A stretch of DNA of 64,000 nt from Bos javanicus (lineage: Eukaryota; Chordata; Mammalia; Artiodactyla; Bovidae): NCBI RefSeq assembly GCF_032452875.1, contig NW_026894283.1:62001-126000 (forward strand), written 5' to 3'. The position numbers and the translations under genes are program-made. The notes beneath the pieces are model-generated. The model was not told the DNA's origin. It was given only the letters and a program-made list of their open reading frames with translations, and made no database searches. Below, in pieces: positions 49,403 to 61,290 of the stretch (within the stretch, counting starts at the first letter, position 1; every line of letters starts with the position of its first letter).

Positions 49403-49816
49403 TGAGCAGGCATGAATCCTGCGGCCCAGCTGGCGATTATCAGGCAGCTGAGCAGGCATGAATCCTGCGGCCCAGCTGGCGATTATCAGGCAGCTGAGCA
49501 GGCATGAATCCTGCGGCCCAGCTGGCGATTATCAGGCAGCTGAGCAGGCATGAATCCTGCGGCCCAGCTGGCGATTATCAGGCAGCTGAGCAGGCATGAA
49601 TCCTGCGGCCCAGCTGGCGATTATCAGGCAGCTGAGCAGGCATGAATCCTGCGGCCCAGCTGGCGGTTATCAGGCAGCTGAGCAGGCATGAATCCTGCGG
49701 CCCAGCTGGCGGTTATCAGGCAGCTGAGCAGGCATGAATCCTGCGGCCCAGCTGGCGGTTATCAGGCAGCTGAGCAGGCATGAATCCTGCGGCCCAGCTG
49801 GCGATTATCAGGCAGC

Positions 49817-49974
49817 TGAGCAGGCGCTGATCCCGCACCTCAGCAGGCACTGATCACGTGCCTGTCATGCAGTGATCAGGTGACTGAGAGGCGCTGATCA
49901 TGTGACTGCTCATGTGCTGATCAGGTAGCTCTCCTGCACGGATCATGTGCCTCAGCAGGCAAGAATCAAGCAGC
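49817..49974 (+). repeat. S block 54 (canonical, 158 bp)
   Basis: Canonical copy, 4,050 bp after S50. Followed by 26 monomers with three 45-mers. Confidence 0.95.
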
Positions 49975-50526
49975 TGAGCAGGCATGAATCCTGCGGCCCA
50001 GCTGGCGATTATCAGGCAGCTGAGCAGGCATGAATCCTGCGGCCCAGCTGGCGATTATCAGGCAGCTGAGCAGGCATGAATCCTGCGGCCCAGCTGGCGA
50101 TTATCAGGCAGCTGAGCAGGCATGAATCCTGCGGCCCAGCTGGCGGTTATCAGGCAGCTGAGCAGGCATGAATCCTGCGGCCCAGCTGGCGGTTATCAGG
50201 CAGCTGAGCAGGCATGAATCCTGCGGCCCAGCTGGCGGTTATCAGGCAGCTGAGCAGGCATGAATCCTGCGGCCCAGCTGGCGGTTATCAGGCAGCTGAG
50301 CAGGCATGAATCCTGCGGCCCAGCTGGCGGTTATCAGGCAGCTGAGCAGGCATGAATCCTGCGGCCCAGCTGGCGGTTATCAGGCAGCTGAGCAGGCATG
50401 AATCCTGCGGCCCAGCTGGCGATTATCAGGCAGCTGAGCAGGCATGAATCCTGCGGCCCAGCTGGCGATTATCAGGCAGCTGAGCAGGCATGAATCCTGC
50501 GGCCCAGCTGGCGATTATCAGGCAGC

Positions 50527-50616
50527 TGAGCAGGCATGAATCCTGCGGCCCAGCTGGCGTTATCAGGCAGCTGAGCAGGCATGAATCCTGCGGCCCAGCT
50601 GGCGTTATCAGGCAGC
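50527..50616 (+). repeat. Doublet of 45-bp monomers (fifth)
   Basis: Two adjacent GCGTTATC units exactly 12 monomers (552 bp) after S54, the same offset as the doublet after S52. Chance open frame at 50490-50675. Confidence 0.92.
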
Positions 50617-51167
50617 TGAGCAGGCATGAATCCTGCGGCCCAGCTGGCGATTATCAGGCAGCTGAGCAGGCATGAATCCTGCGGCCCAGCTGGCGGTTAT
50701 CAGGCAGCTGAGCAGGCATGAATCCTGCGGCCCAGCTGGCGGTTATCAGGCAGCTGAGCAGGCATGAATCCTGCGGCCCAGCTGGCGATTATCAGGCAGC
50801 TGAGCAGGCATGAATCCTGCGGCCCAGCTGGCGGTTATCAGGCAGCTGAGCAGGCATGAATCCTGCGGCCCAGCTGGCGATTATCAGGCAGCTGAGCAGG
50901 CATGAATCCTGCGGCCCAGCTGGCGATTATCAGGCAGCTGAGCAGGCATGAATCCTGCGGCCCAGCTGGCGGTTATCAGGCAGCTGAGCAGGCATGAATC
51001 CTGCGGCCCAGCTGGCGGTTATCAGGCAGCTGAGCAGGCATGAATCCTGCGGCCCAGCTGGCGGTTATCAGGCAGCTGAGCAGGCATGAATCCTGCGGCC
51101 CAGCTGGCGTTATCAGGCAGCTGAGCAGGCATGAATCCTGCGGCCCAGCTGGCGATTATCAGGCAGC

Positions 51168-51325
51168 TGAGCAGGCGCTGATCCCGCACCTCAGCAGGCA
51201 CTGATCACGTGCCTGTCATGCAGTGATCAGGTGACTGAGAGGCGCTGATCATGTGACTGCTCATGTGCTGATCAGGTAGCTCTCCTGCACGGATCATGTG
51301 CCTCAGCAGGCAAGAATCAAGCAGC
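51168..51325 (+). repeat. S block 55 (canonical, 158 bp)
   Basis: Canonical copy followed by 7 monomers typed A-A-A-G-G-G-A. Confidence 0.95.
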
Positions 51326-51647
51326 TGAGCAGGCATGAATCCTGCGGCCCAGCTGGCGATTATCAGGCAGCTGAGCAGGCATGAATCCTGCGGCCCAGCT
51401 GGCGATTATCAGGCAGCTGAGCAGGCATGAATCCTGCGGCCCAGCTGGCGATTATCAGGCAGCTGAGCAGGCATGAATCCTGCGGCCCAGCTGGCGGTTA
51501 TCAGGCAGCTGAGCAGGCATGAATCCTGCGGCCCAGCTGGCGGTTATCAGGCAGCTGAGCAGGCATGAATCCTGCGGCCCAGCTGGCGGTTATCAGGCAG
51601 CTGAGCAGGCATGAATCCTGCGGCCCAGCTGGCGATTATCAGGCAGC

Positions 51648-51805
51648 TGAGCAGGCGCTGATCCCGCACCTCAGCAGGCACTGATCACGTGCCTGTCATG
51701 CAGTGATCAGGTGACTGAGAGGCGCTGATCATGTGACTGCTCATGTGCTGATCAGGTAGCTCTCCTGCACGGATCATGTGCCTCAGCAGGCAAGAATCAA
51801 GCAGC
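51648..51805 (+). repeat. S block 56 (canonical, 158 bp)
   Basis: Canonical copy followed by 34 monomers with one 45-mer near 53090; the first five are type A, then G begins. Confidence 0.95.
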
Positions 51806-53368
51806 TGAGCAGGCATGAATCCTGCGGCCCAGCTGGCGATTATCAGGCAGCTGAGCAGGCATGAATCCTGCGGCCCAGCTGGCGATTATCAGGCAGCTGA
51901 GCAGGCATGAATCCTGCGGCCCAGCTGGCGATTATCAGGCAGCTGAGCAGGCATGAATCCTGCGGCCCAGCTGGCGATTATCAGGCAGCTGAGCAGGCAT
52001 GAATCCTGCGGCCCAGCTGGCGATTATCAGGCAGCTGAGCAGGCATGAATCCTGCGGCCCAGCTGGCGGTTATCAGGCAGCTGAGCAGGCATGAATCCTG
52101 CGGCCCAGCTGGCGGTTATCAGGCAGCTGAGCAGGCATGAATCCTGCGGCCCAGCTGGCGGTTATCAGGCAGCTGAGCAGGCATGAATCCTGCGGCCCAG
52201 CTGGCGATTATCAGGCAGCTGAGCAGGCATGAATCCTGCGGCCCAGCTGGCGGTTATCAGGCAGCTGAGCAGGCATGAATCCTGCGGCCCAGCTGGCGGT
52301 TATCAGGCAGCTGAGCAGGCATGAATCCTGCGGCCCAGCTGGCGGTTATCAGGCAGCTGAGCAGGCATGAATCCTGCGGCCCAGCTGGCGATTATCAGGC
52401 AGCTGAGCAGGCATGAATCCTGCGGCCCAGCTGGCGGTTATCAGGCAGCTGAGCAGGCATGAATCCTGCGGCCCAGCTGGCGGTTATCAGGCAGCTGAGC
52501 AGGCATGAATCCTGCGGCCCAGCTGGCGGTTATCAGGCAGCTGAGCAGGCATGAATCCTGCGGCCCAGCTGGCGATTATCAGGCAGCTGAGCAGGCATGA
52601 ATCCTGCGGCCCAGCTGGCGGTTATCAGGCAGCTGAGCAGGCATGAATCCTGCGGCCCAGCTGGCGGTTATCAGGCAGCTGAGCAGGCATGAATCCTGCG
52701 GCCCAGCTGGCGATTATCAGGCAGCTGAGCAGGCATGAATCCTGCGGCCCAGCTGGCGGTTATCAGGCAGCTGAGCAGGCATGAATCCTGCGGCCCAGCT
52801 GGCGATTATCAGGCAGCTGAGCAGGCATGAATCCTGCGGCCCAGCTGGCGATTATCAGGCAGCTGAGCAGGCATGAATCCTGCGGCCCAGCTGGCGGTTA
52901 TCAGGCAGCTGAGCAGGCATGAATCCTGCGGCCCAGCTGGCGATTATCAGGCAGCTGAGCAGGCATGAATCCTGCGGCCCAGCTGGCGGTTATCAGGCAG
53001 CTGAGCAGGCATGAATCCTGCGGCCCAGCTGGCGGTTATCAGGCAGCTGAGCAGGCATGAATCCTGCGGCCCAGCTGGCGTTATCAGGCAGCTGAGCAGG
53101 CATGAATCCTGCGGCCCAGCTGGCGGTTATCAGGCAGCTGAGCAGGCATGAATCCTGCGGCCCAGCTGGCGATTATCAGGCAGCTGAGCAGGCATGAATC
53201 CTGCGGCCCAGCTGGCGATTATCAGGCAGCTGAGCAGGCATGAATCCTGCGGCCCAGCTGGCGGTTATCAGGCAGCTGAGCAGGCATGAATCCTGCGGCC
53301 CAGCTGGCGGTTATCAGGCAGCTGAGCAGGCATGAATCCTGCGGCCCAGCTGGCGATTATCAGGCAGC

Positions 53369-53515
53369 TGAGCAGGCATGAATCCTCAGCGGCCTGATCA
53401 GTGCTGGCATGCATTGATCAGGTGGCTGAGAGGCGCTGATCATGTGACTGCCAGCTGCTGATCAGGCAGCTGAGCTGGCATGAATCCTGCGCCCAGCAGG
53501 CGATTATCAGGCAGC
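53369..53515 (+). repeat. S block 57 (diverged, 147 bp)
   Basis: Starts CATGAATCCTCAGCGGCC like S53, then TGATCAGTGCTGGCATGC, ATTGATCAGGTGGC, a canonical TGAGAGGCGCTGATCATG, ACTGCCAGCTGCTGATCAGG, and a monomer-like end with GAGCTGGCATG and GCGCCCAGCAGGCGATTATC. All seven half-units can be followed. It precedes the longest run in the window. Confidence 0.89.
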
Positions 53516-55584
53516 TGAGCAGGCATGAATCCTGCGGCCCAGCTGGCGGTTATCAGGCAGCTGAGCAGGCATGAATCCTGCGGCCCAGCTGGCGGTTATC
53601 AGGCAGCTGAGCAGGCATGAATCCTGCGGCCCAGCTGGCGATTATCAGGCAGCTGAGCAGGCATGAATCCTGCGGCCCAGCTGGCGATTATCAGGCAGCT
53701 GAGCAGGCATGAATCCTGCGGCCCAGCTGGCGATTATCAGGCAGCTGAGCAGGCATGAATCCTGCGGCCCAGCTGGCGATTATCAGGCAGCTGAGCAGGC
53801 ATGAATCCTGCGGCCCAGCTGGCGGTTATCAGGCAGCTGAGCAGGCATGAATCCTGCGGCCCAGCTGGCGATTATCAGGCAGCTGAGCAGGCATGAATCC
53901 TGCGGCCCAGCTGGCGATTATCAGGCAGCTGAGCAGGCATGAATCCTGCGGCCCAGCTGGCGATTATCAGGCAGCTGAGCAGGCATGAATCCTGCGGCCC
54001 AGCTGGCGGTTATCAGGCAGCTGAGCAGGCATGAATCCTGCGGCCCAGCTGGCGGTTATCAGGCAGCTGAGCAGGCATGAATCCTGCGGCCCAGCTGGCG
54101 GTTATCAGGCAGCTGAGCAGGCATGAATCCTGCGGCCCAGCTGGCGGTTATCAGGCAGCTGAGCAGGCATGAATCCTGCGGCCCAGCTGGCGATTATCAG
54201 GCAGCTGAGCAGGCATGAATCCTGCGGCCCAGCTGGCGGTTATCAGGCAGCTGAGCAGGCATGAATCCTGCGGCCCAGCTGGCGGTTATCAGGCAGCTGA
54301 GCAGGCATGAATCCTGCGGCCCAGCTGGCGATTATCAGGCAGCTGAGCAGGCATGAATCCTGCGGCCCAGCTGGCGATTATCAGGCAGCTGAGCAGGCAT
54401 GAATCCTGCGGCCCAGCTGGCGATTATCAGGCAGCTGAGCAGGCATGAATCCTGCGGCCCAGCTGGCGGTTATCAGGCAGCTGAGCAGGCATGAATCCTG
54501 CGGCCCAGCTGGCGGTTATCAGGCAGCTGAGCAGGCATGAATCCTGCGGCCCAGCTGGCGGTTATCAGGCAGCTGAGCAGGCATGAATCCTGCGGCCCAG
54601 CTGGCGTTATCAGGCAGCTGAGCAGGCATGAATCCTGCGGCCCAGCTGGCGATTATCAGGCAGCTGAGCAGGCATGAATCCTGCGGCCCAGCTGGCGGTT
54701 ATCAGGCAGCTGAGCAGGCATGAATCCTGCGGCCCAGCTGGCGGTTATCAGGCAGCTGAGCAGGCATGAATCCTGCGGCCCAGCTGGCGGTTATCAGGCA
54801 GCTGAGCAGGCATGAATCCTGCGGCCCAGCTGGCGGTTATCAGGCAGCTGAGCAGGCATGAATCCTGCGGCCCAGCTGGCGGTTATCAGGCAGCTGAGCA
54901 GGCATGAATCCTGCGGCCCAGCTGGCGGTTATCAGGCAGCTGAGCAGGCATGAATCCTGCGGCCCAGCTGGCGATTATCAGGCAGCTGAGCAGGCATGAA
55001 TCCTGCGGCCCAGCTGGCGGTTATCAGGCAGCTGAGCAGGCATGAATCCTGCGGCCCAGCTGGCGGTTATCAGGCAGCTGAGCAGGCATGAATCCTGCGG
55101 CCCAGCTGGCGGTTATCAGGCAGCTGAGCAGGCATGAATCCTGCGGCCCAGCTGGCGATTATCAGGCAGCTGAGCAGGCATGAATCCTGCGGCCCAGCTG
55201 GCGGTTATCAGGCAGCTGAGCAGGCATGAATCCTGCGGCCCAGCTGGCGATTATCAGGCAGCTGAGCAGGCATGAATCCTGCGGCCCAGCTGGCGGTTAT
55301 CAGGCAGCTGAGCAGGCATGAATCCTGCGGCCCAGCTGGCGGTTATCAGGCAGCTGAGCAGGCATGAATCCTGCGGCCCAGCTGGCGGTTATCAGGCAGC
55401 TGAGCAGGCATGAATCCTGCGGCCCAGCTGGCGGTTATCAGGCAGCTGAGCAGGCATGAATCCTGCGGCCCAGCTGGCGGTTATCAGGCAGCTGAGCAGG
55501 CATGAATCCTGCGGCCCAGCTGGCGATTATCAGGCAGCTGAGCAGGCATGAATCCTGCGGCCCAGCTGGCGATTATCAGGCAGC
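53516..55584 (+). repeat. Longest uninterrupted monomer run (45 monomers)
   Basis: 2,069 bp without an S block: 44 units of 46 bp and one of 45 bp (54574-54618). Type G dominates the interior, while the last two monomers before S58 are type A. Confidence 0.94.
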
Positions 55585-55742
55585 TGAGCAGGCGCTGATC
55601 CCGCACCTCAGCAGGCACTGATCACGTGCCTGTCATGCAGTGATCAGGTGACTGAGAGGCGCTGATCATGTGACTGCTCATGTGCTGATCAGGTAGCTCT
55701 CCTGCACGGATCATGTGCCTCAGCAGGCAAGAATCAAGCAGC
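55585..55742 (+). repeat. S block 58 (canonical, 158 bp)
   Basis: Canonical copy. Two type A monomers precede and three follow, with type G beyond. Followed by 19 monomers including one 45-mer near 55959. Confidence 0.95.
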
Positions 55743-56615
55743 TGAGCAGGCATGAATCCTGCGGCCCAGCTGGCGATTATCAGGCAGCTGAGCAGGCATG
55801 AATCCTGCGGCCCAGCTGGCGATTATCAGGCAGCTGAGCAGGCATGAATCCTGCGGCCCAGCTGGCGATTATCAGGCAGCTGAGCAGGCATGAATCCTGC
55901 GGCCCAGCTGGCGGTTATCAGGCAGCTGAGCAGGCATGAATCCTGCGGCCCAGCTGGCGTTATCAGGCAGCTGAGCAGGCATGAATCCTGCGGCCCAGCT
56001 GGCGGTTATCAGGCAGCTGAGCAGGCATGAATCCTGCGGCCCAGCTGGCGGTTATCAGGCAGCTGAGCAGGCATGAATCCTGCGGCCCAGCTGGCGGTTA
56101 TCAGGCAGCTGAGCAGGCATGAATCCTGCGGCCCAGCTGGCGGTTATCAGGCAGCTGAGCAGGCATGAATCCTGCGGCCCAGCTGGCGGTTATCAGGCAG
56201 CTGAGCAGGCATGAATCCTGCGGCCCAGCTGGCGGTTATCAGGCAGCTGAGCAGGCATGAATCCTGCGGCCCAGCTGGCGGTTATCAGGCAGCTGAGCAG
56301 GCATGAATCCTGCGGCCCAGCTGGCGGTTATCAGGCAGCTGAGCAGGCATGAATCCTGCGGCCCAGCTGGCGATTATCAGGCAGCTGAGCAGGCATGAAT
56401 CCTGCGGCCCAGCTGGCGGTTATCAGGCAGCTGAGCAGGCATGAATCCTGCGGCCCAGCTGGCGGTTATCAGGCAGCTGAGCAGGCATGAATCCTGCGGC
56501 CCAGCTGGCGGTTATCAGGCAGCTGAGCAGGCATGAATCCTGCGGCCCAGCTGGCGATTATCAGGCAGCTGAGCAGGCATGAATCCTGCGGCCCAGCTGG
56601 CGATTATCAGGCAGC

Positions 56616-56773
56616 TGAGCAGGCGCTGATCCCGCCCAGCAGGCACTGATCACGTGCCTGTCATGCAGTGATCAGGTGACTGAGAGGCGCTGATCATGTG
56701 ACTGCTCATGTGCTGATCAGGTAGCTCTCCTGCACGGATCATGTGCCTCAGCAGGCAAGAATCAAGCAGCAGC
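56616..56773 (+). repeat. S block 59 (158 bp, compensating changes)
   Basis: Left half-unit contracted (GATCCCGCCCAGC) while the right end gains AGC (AATCAAGCAGCAGC), so total length is unchanged. Opens the series 15-12-7-10, which repeats from S63. Confidence 0.94.
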
Positions 56774-57462
56774 TGAGCAGGCATGAATCCTGCGGCCCAG
56801 CTGGCGATTATCAGGCAGCTGAGCAGGCATGAATCCTGCGGCCCAGCTGGCGATTATCAGGCAGCTGAGCAGGCATGAATCCTGCGGCCCAGCTGGCGGT
56901 TATCAGGCAGCTGAGCAGGCATGAATCCTGCGGCCCAGCTGGCGGTTATCAGGCAGCTGAGCAGGCATGAATCCTGCGGCCCAGCTGGCGGTTATCAGGC
57001 AGCTGAGCAGGCATGAATCCTGCGGCCCAGCTGGCGGTTATCAGGCAGCTGAGCAGGCATGAATCCTGCGGCCCAGCTGGCGTTATCAGGCAGCTGAGCA
57101 GGCATGAATCCTGCGGCCCAGCTGGCGGTTATCAGGCAGCTGAGCAGGCATGAATCCTGCGGCCCAGCTGGCGGTTATCAGGCAGCTGAGCAGGCATGAA
57201 TCCTGCGGCCCAGCTGGCGGTTATCAGGCAGCTGAGCAGGCATGAATCCTGCGGCCCAGCTGGCGATTATCAGGCAGCTGAGCAGGCATGAATCCTGCGG
57301 CCCAGCTGGCGATTATCAGGCAGCTGAGCAGGCATGAATCCTGCGGCCCAGCTGGCGGTTATCAGGCAGCTGAGCAGGCATGAATCCTGCGGCCCAGCTG
57401 GCGATTATCAGGCAGCTGAGCAGGCATGAATCCTGCGGCCCAGCTGGCGATTATCAGGCAGC

Positions 57463-57608
57463 TGAGCAGGCATGATCCCAGCTGCAGGCCTGAGCAGTGC
57501 CTGGCATGCATTATCAGGCAGCTGAGCAGGCTGAATCCTGCGGCTGCCATGTGCTGATCAGGCAGCTGAGCTGCATGGATCATGCCCAGCAGGCGATTAT
57601 CAGGCAGC
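57463..57608 (+). repeat. S block 60 (diverged mosaic, 146 bp)
   Basis: CATGATCCCAGCTGCAGGCC, TGAGCAGTGCCTGGCATGC, ATTATCAGGCAGC, then a monomer-like start with GGCTGAATCCTGCGGCTGCC, ATGTGCTGATCAGG, and AGCTGAGCTGCATGGATC. Chance open frames of 100 codons (minus, 57362-57664) and 71 codons (plus, 57497-57712) overlap here and translate only repeat sequence. Followed by 12 monomers, two of them 45-mers (near 57640 and 57915). Confidence 0.87.
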
Positions 57609-58158
57609 TGAGCAGGCATGAATCCTGCGGCCCAGCTGGCGTTATCAGGCAGCTGAGCAGGCATGAATCCTGCGGCCCAGCTGGCGGTTATCAGGCAGCT
57701 GAGCAGGCATGAATCCTGCGGCCCAGCTGGCGGTTATCAGGCAGCTGAGCAGGCATGAATCCTGCGGCCCAGCTGGCGGTTATCAGGCAGCTGAGCAGGC
57801 ATGAATCCTGCGGCCCAGCTGGCGATTATCAGGCAGCTGAGCAGGCATGAATCCTGCGGCCCAGCTGGCGGTTATCAGGCAGCTGAGCAGGCATGAATCC
57901 TGCGGCCCAGCTGGCGTTATCAGGCAGCTGAGCAGGCATGAATCCTGCGGCCCAGCTGGCGGTTATCAGGCAGCTGAGCAGGCATGAATCCTGCGGCCCA
58001 GCTGGCGGTTATCAGGCAGCTGAGCAGGCATGAATCCTGCGGCCCAGCTGGCGGTTATCAGGCAGCTGAGCAGGCATGAATCCTGCGGCCCAGCTGGCGA
58101 TTATCAGGCAGCTGAGCAGGCATGAATCCTGCGGCCCAGCTGGCGATTATCAGGCAGC

Positions 58159-58315
58159 TGAGCAGGCATGATCCCGCACCTCAGCAGGCACTGATCACGT
58201 GCCTGTCATGCAGTGATCAGGTGACTGAGAGGCGCTGATCATGTGACTGCTCATGTGCTGATCAGGTAGCTCTCCTGCACGGATCATGTGCCTCAGCAGG
58301 CAAGAATCAAGCAGC
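58159..58315 (+). repeat. S block 61 (157 bp)
   Basis: Left end CATGATCCCGC, otherwise canonical. Followed by seven monomers typed A then six G. Confidence 0.94.
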
Positions 58316-58637
58316 TGAGCAGGCATGAATCCTGCGGCCCAGCTGGCGATTATCAGGCAGCTGAGCAGGCATGAATCCTGCGGCCCAGCTGGCGGTTATC
58401 AGGCAGCTGAGCAGGCATGAATCCTGCGGCCCAGCTGGCGGTTATCAGGCAGCTGAGCAGGCATGAATCCTGCGGCCCAGCTGGCGGTTATCAGGCAGCT
58501 GAGCAGGCATGAATCCTGCGGCCCAGCTGGCGGTTATCAGGCAGCTGAGCAGGCATGAATCCTGCGGCCCAGCTGGCGGTTATCAGGCAGCTGAGCAGGC
58601 ATGAATCCTGCGGCCCAGCTGGCGGTTATCAGGCAGC

Positions 58638-58794
58638 TGAGCAGGCATGAATCCTGCGGCCCAGCTGGCGGTATCACGTGCCTGGCATGCAGTGATCAGG
58701 TGGCTGAGAGGCGCTGATCAGTGACTGCGGCATGTGCTGATCAGGCAGCTGAGCAGGCATGAATCCTGTGCCCAGCTGGCGGTTATCAGGCAGC
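58638..58794 (+). repeat. S block 62 (hybrid, 157 bp)
   Basis: A monomer runs to GCTGGCGGTATCACGTGCC and then into S with CTGGCATGC, CAGGTGGCTGAGAGG, GATCAGTGACTGCGGCATG. The last 45 bp is a monomer with CCTGTGCCC. The GGTGGC and TGGCATGC variants are shared with S57. Followed by 10 monomers rich in private substitutions. Confidence 0.88.
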
Positions 58795-59254
58795 TGAGCA
58801 GGCATGAATCCTGCGGCCCAGCTGGCGGTTATCAGGCAGCTGAGCAGGCATGAATCCTGCGGCCCAGCTGGCGATTATCAGGCAGCTGAGCAGGCATGAA
58901 TCCTGCGGCCCAACTGGTGATTATCAGGCAGCTGAGCAGGCATGAACCCTGCGGCCCAGCTGGCGGTTATCAGGCAGCTGAGCAGGCATGAACCCTGCGG
59001 CCCAGCTGGCGGTTATCAGGCAGCTGAGCAGGCATGAATCCTGCGGCCCAGCTGGCGGTTATCAGGCAGCTGAGCAGGCATGAACCCTGCGGCCCAGCTG
59101 GCGGTTATCAGGCAGCTGAGCAGGCATGAACCCTGCGGCCCAGCTGGCGGTTATCAGGCAGCTGAGCAGGCATGAATCCTGCGGCCCAGCTGGCGATTAA
59201 CAGGCAGCTGAGCAGGCATGAATCCTGCGGCCCAGCTGGCGATTAACAGGCAGC

Positions 59255-59411
59255 TGAGCAGGCGCTGATCCCGCACCTCAGCAGGCACTGATCACGTGCC
59301 TGTCATGCAGTAATCAGGTGACTGAGAGGCGCTGATCATGTGACTGCTCATGTGCTGATCAGGCAGCTCTCCTGCACGGATCATGTGCCCAGCAGGCAAG
59401 AATCAAGCAGC
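59255..59411 (+). repeat. S block 63 (157 bp, distal subfamily)
   Basis: Near canonical with CAGTAATCAGG (A at 59312), GGCAGCTCTCC and GTGCCCAGC. Preceded by two monomers with GATTAAC. Followed by 15 monomers, one with CATGAGTCC and one 45-mer. Confidence 0.93.
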
Positions 59412-60100
59412 TGAGCAGGCATGAATCCTGCGGCCCAGCTGGCGATTATCAGGCAGCTGAGCAGGCATGAGTCCTGCGGCCCAGCTGGCGATTATCAGGC
59501 AGCTGAGCAGGCATGAATCCTGCGGCCCAGCTGGCGATTATCAGGCAGCTGAGCAGGCATGAATCCTGCGGCCCAGCTGGCGTTATCAGGCAGCTGAGCA
59601 GGCATGAATCCTGCGGCCCAGCTGGCGGTTATCAGGCAGCTGAGCAGGCATGAATCCTGCGGCCCAGCTGGCGGTTATCAGGCAGCTGAGCAGGCATGAA
59701 TCCTGCGGCCCAGCTGGCGGTTATCAGGCAGCTGAGCAGGCATGAATCCTGCGGCCCAGCTGGCGGTTATCAGGCAGCTGAGCAGGCATGAATCCTGCGG
59801 CCCAGCTGGCGGTTATCAGGCAGCTGAGCAGGCATGAATCCTGCGGCCCAGCTGGCGATTATCAGGCAGCTGAGCAGGCATGAATCCTGCGGCCCAGCTG
59901 GCGGTTATCAGGCAGCTGAGCAGGCATGAATCCTGCGGCCCAGCTGGCGGTTATCAGGCAGCTGAGCAGGCATGAATCCTGCGGCCCAGCTGGCGATTAT
60001 CAGGCAGCTGAGCAGGCATGAATCCTGCGGCCCAGCTGGCGATTATCAGGCAGCTGAGCAGGCATGAATCCTGCGGCCCAGCTGGCGATTATCAGGCAGC

Positions 60101-60258
60101 TGAGCAGGCATGATCCTGCGCCCAGCAGGCACTGATCACGTGCCTGTCATGCAGTGATCAGGTGACTGAGAGGCAGCTGATCATGTGACTGCTCATGTGC
60201 TTATCAGGCAGCTGAGCAGGCATGGATCCTGCGGCCCAGCTGGCAAGAATCAGGCAGC
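60101..60258 (+). repeat. S block 64 (158 bp, monomer-patched)
   Basis: Left end CATGATCCTGCGCCCAGC. AGGCAGCTGATCATG, TGTGCTTATCAGG and a right part of monomer sequence (GGCATGGATCCTGCGGCCC then AGCTGGCAAGAATC). Followed by 12 monomers, one with GCAGCTGGGCAGG. Confidence 0.91.
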
Positions 60259-60810
60259 TGAGCAGGCATGAATCCTGCGGCCCAGCTGGCGATTATCAGG
60301 CAGCTGAGCAGGCATGAATCCTGCGGCCCAGCTGGCGATTATCAGGCAGCTGAGCAGGCATGAATCCTGCGGCCCAGCTGGCGGTTATCAGGCAGCTGGG
60401 CAGGCATGAATCCTGCGGCCCAGCTGGCGGTTATCAGGCAGCTGAGCAGGCATGAATCCTGCGGCCCAGCTGGCGGTTATCAGGCAGCTGAGCAGGCATG
60501 AATCCTGCGGCCCAGCTGGCGGTTATCAGGCAGCTGAGCAGGCATGAATCCTGCGGCCCAGCTGGCGGTTATCAGGCAGCTGAGCAGGCATGAATCCTGC
60601 GGCCCAGCTGGCGGTTATCAGGCAGCTGAGCAGGCATGAATCCTGCGGCCCAGCTGGCGGTTATCAGGCAGCTGAGCAGGCATGAATCCTGCGGCCCAGC
60701 TGGCGGTTATCAGGCAGCTGAGCAGGCATGAATCCTGCGGCCCAGCTGGCGATTATCAGGCAGCTGAGCAGGCATGAATCCTGCGGCCCAGCTGGCGATT
60801 AACAGGCAGC

Positions 60811-60968
60811 TGAGCAGGCGCTGATCCCGCACCTCAGCAGGCACTGATCACGTGCCTGTCATGCAGTAATCAGGTGACTGAGAGGCACTGACCATGTGAC
60901 TGCTCATGTGCTGATCAGGTAGCTCTCCTGCACGGATCATGTGCCTCAGCAGGCAAGAATCAAGCATC
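60811..60968 (+). repeat. S block 65 (158 bp, distal subfamily)
   Basis: CAGTAATCAGG (A at 60868), GAGGCACTGACCATG for GAGGCGCTGATCATG, and the end CAAGCATC. Preceded by a GATTAAC monomer. Followed by seven monomers typed A, five G, then A with GATTAAC. Confidence 0.93.
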
Positions 60969-61290
60969 TGAGCAGGCATGAATCCTGCGGCCCAGCTGGC
61001 GATTATCAGGCAGCTGAGCAGGCATGAATCCTGCGGCCCAGCTGGCGGTTATCAGGCAGCTGAGCAGGCATGAATCCTGCGGCCCAGCTGGCGGTTATCA
61101 GGCAGCTGAGCAGGCATGAATCCTGCGGCCCAGCTGGCGGTTATCAGGCAGCTGAGCAGGCATGAATCCTGCGGCCCAGCTGGCGGTTATCAGGCAGCTG
61201 AGCAGGCATGAATCCTGCGGCCCAGCTGGCGGTTATCAGGCAGCTGAGCAGGCATGAATCCTGCGGCCCAGCTGGCGATTAACAGGCAGC

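Larger units (their letters stand above)
27391..58794 (+). repeat. Mixed A/G/D section with nested run-length series
   Basis: Types A and G are both common, and the 45-bp type D appears for the first time at 27391. Hybrid or shortened S blocks are frequent. The numbers of monomers between S blocks repeat in order (31-7-4-34-14-16-8-6, then 30-7-4-34-14-15-8-5, then 34-14-about 16-8, later 26-7-34-9 and 26-7-34), showing a higher level of organisation than the single S-to-S unit. Confidence 0.88.

Noticed and set aside
27354..57712. Short open reading frames of 61-100 codons (plus strand at 27354, 39027, 42924, 44032, 48269, 50490 and 57497; minus strand at 19926 and 57362; also minus at 8570)
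   Set aside because: All translate repeat sequence. They exist only where 45-bp units or altered S blocks happen to keep frame; the 46-bp unit otherwise changes frame each copy and meets stops. No evidence of coding selection is visible.
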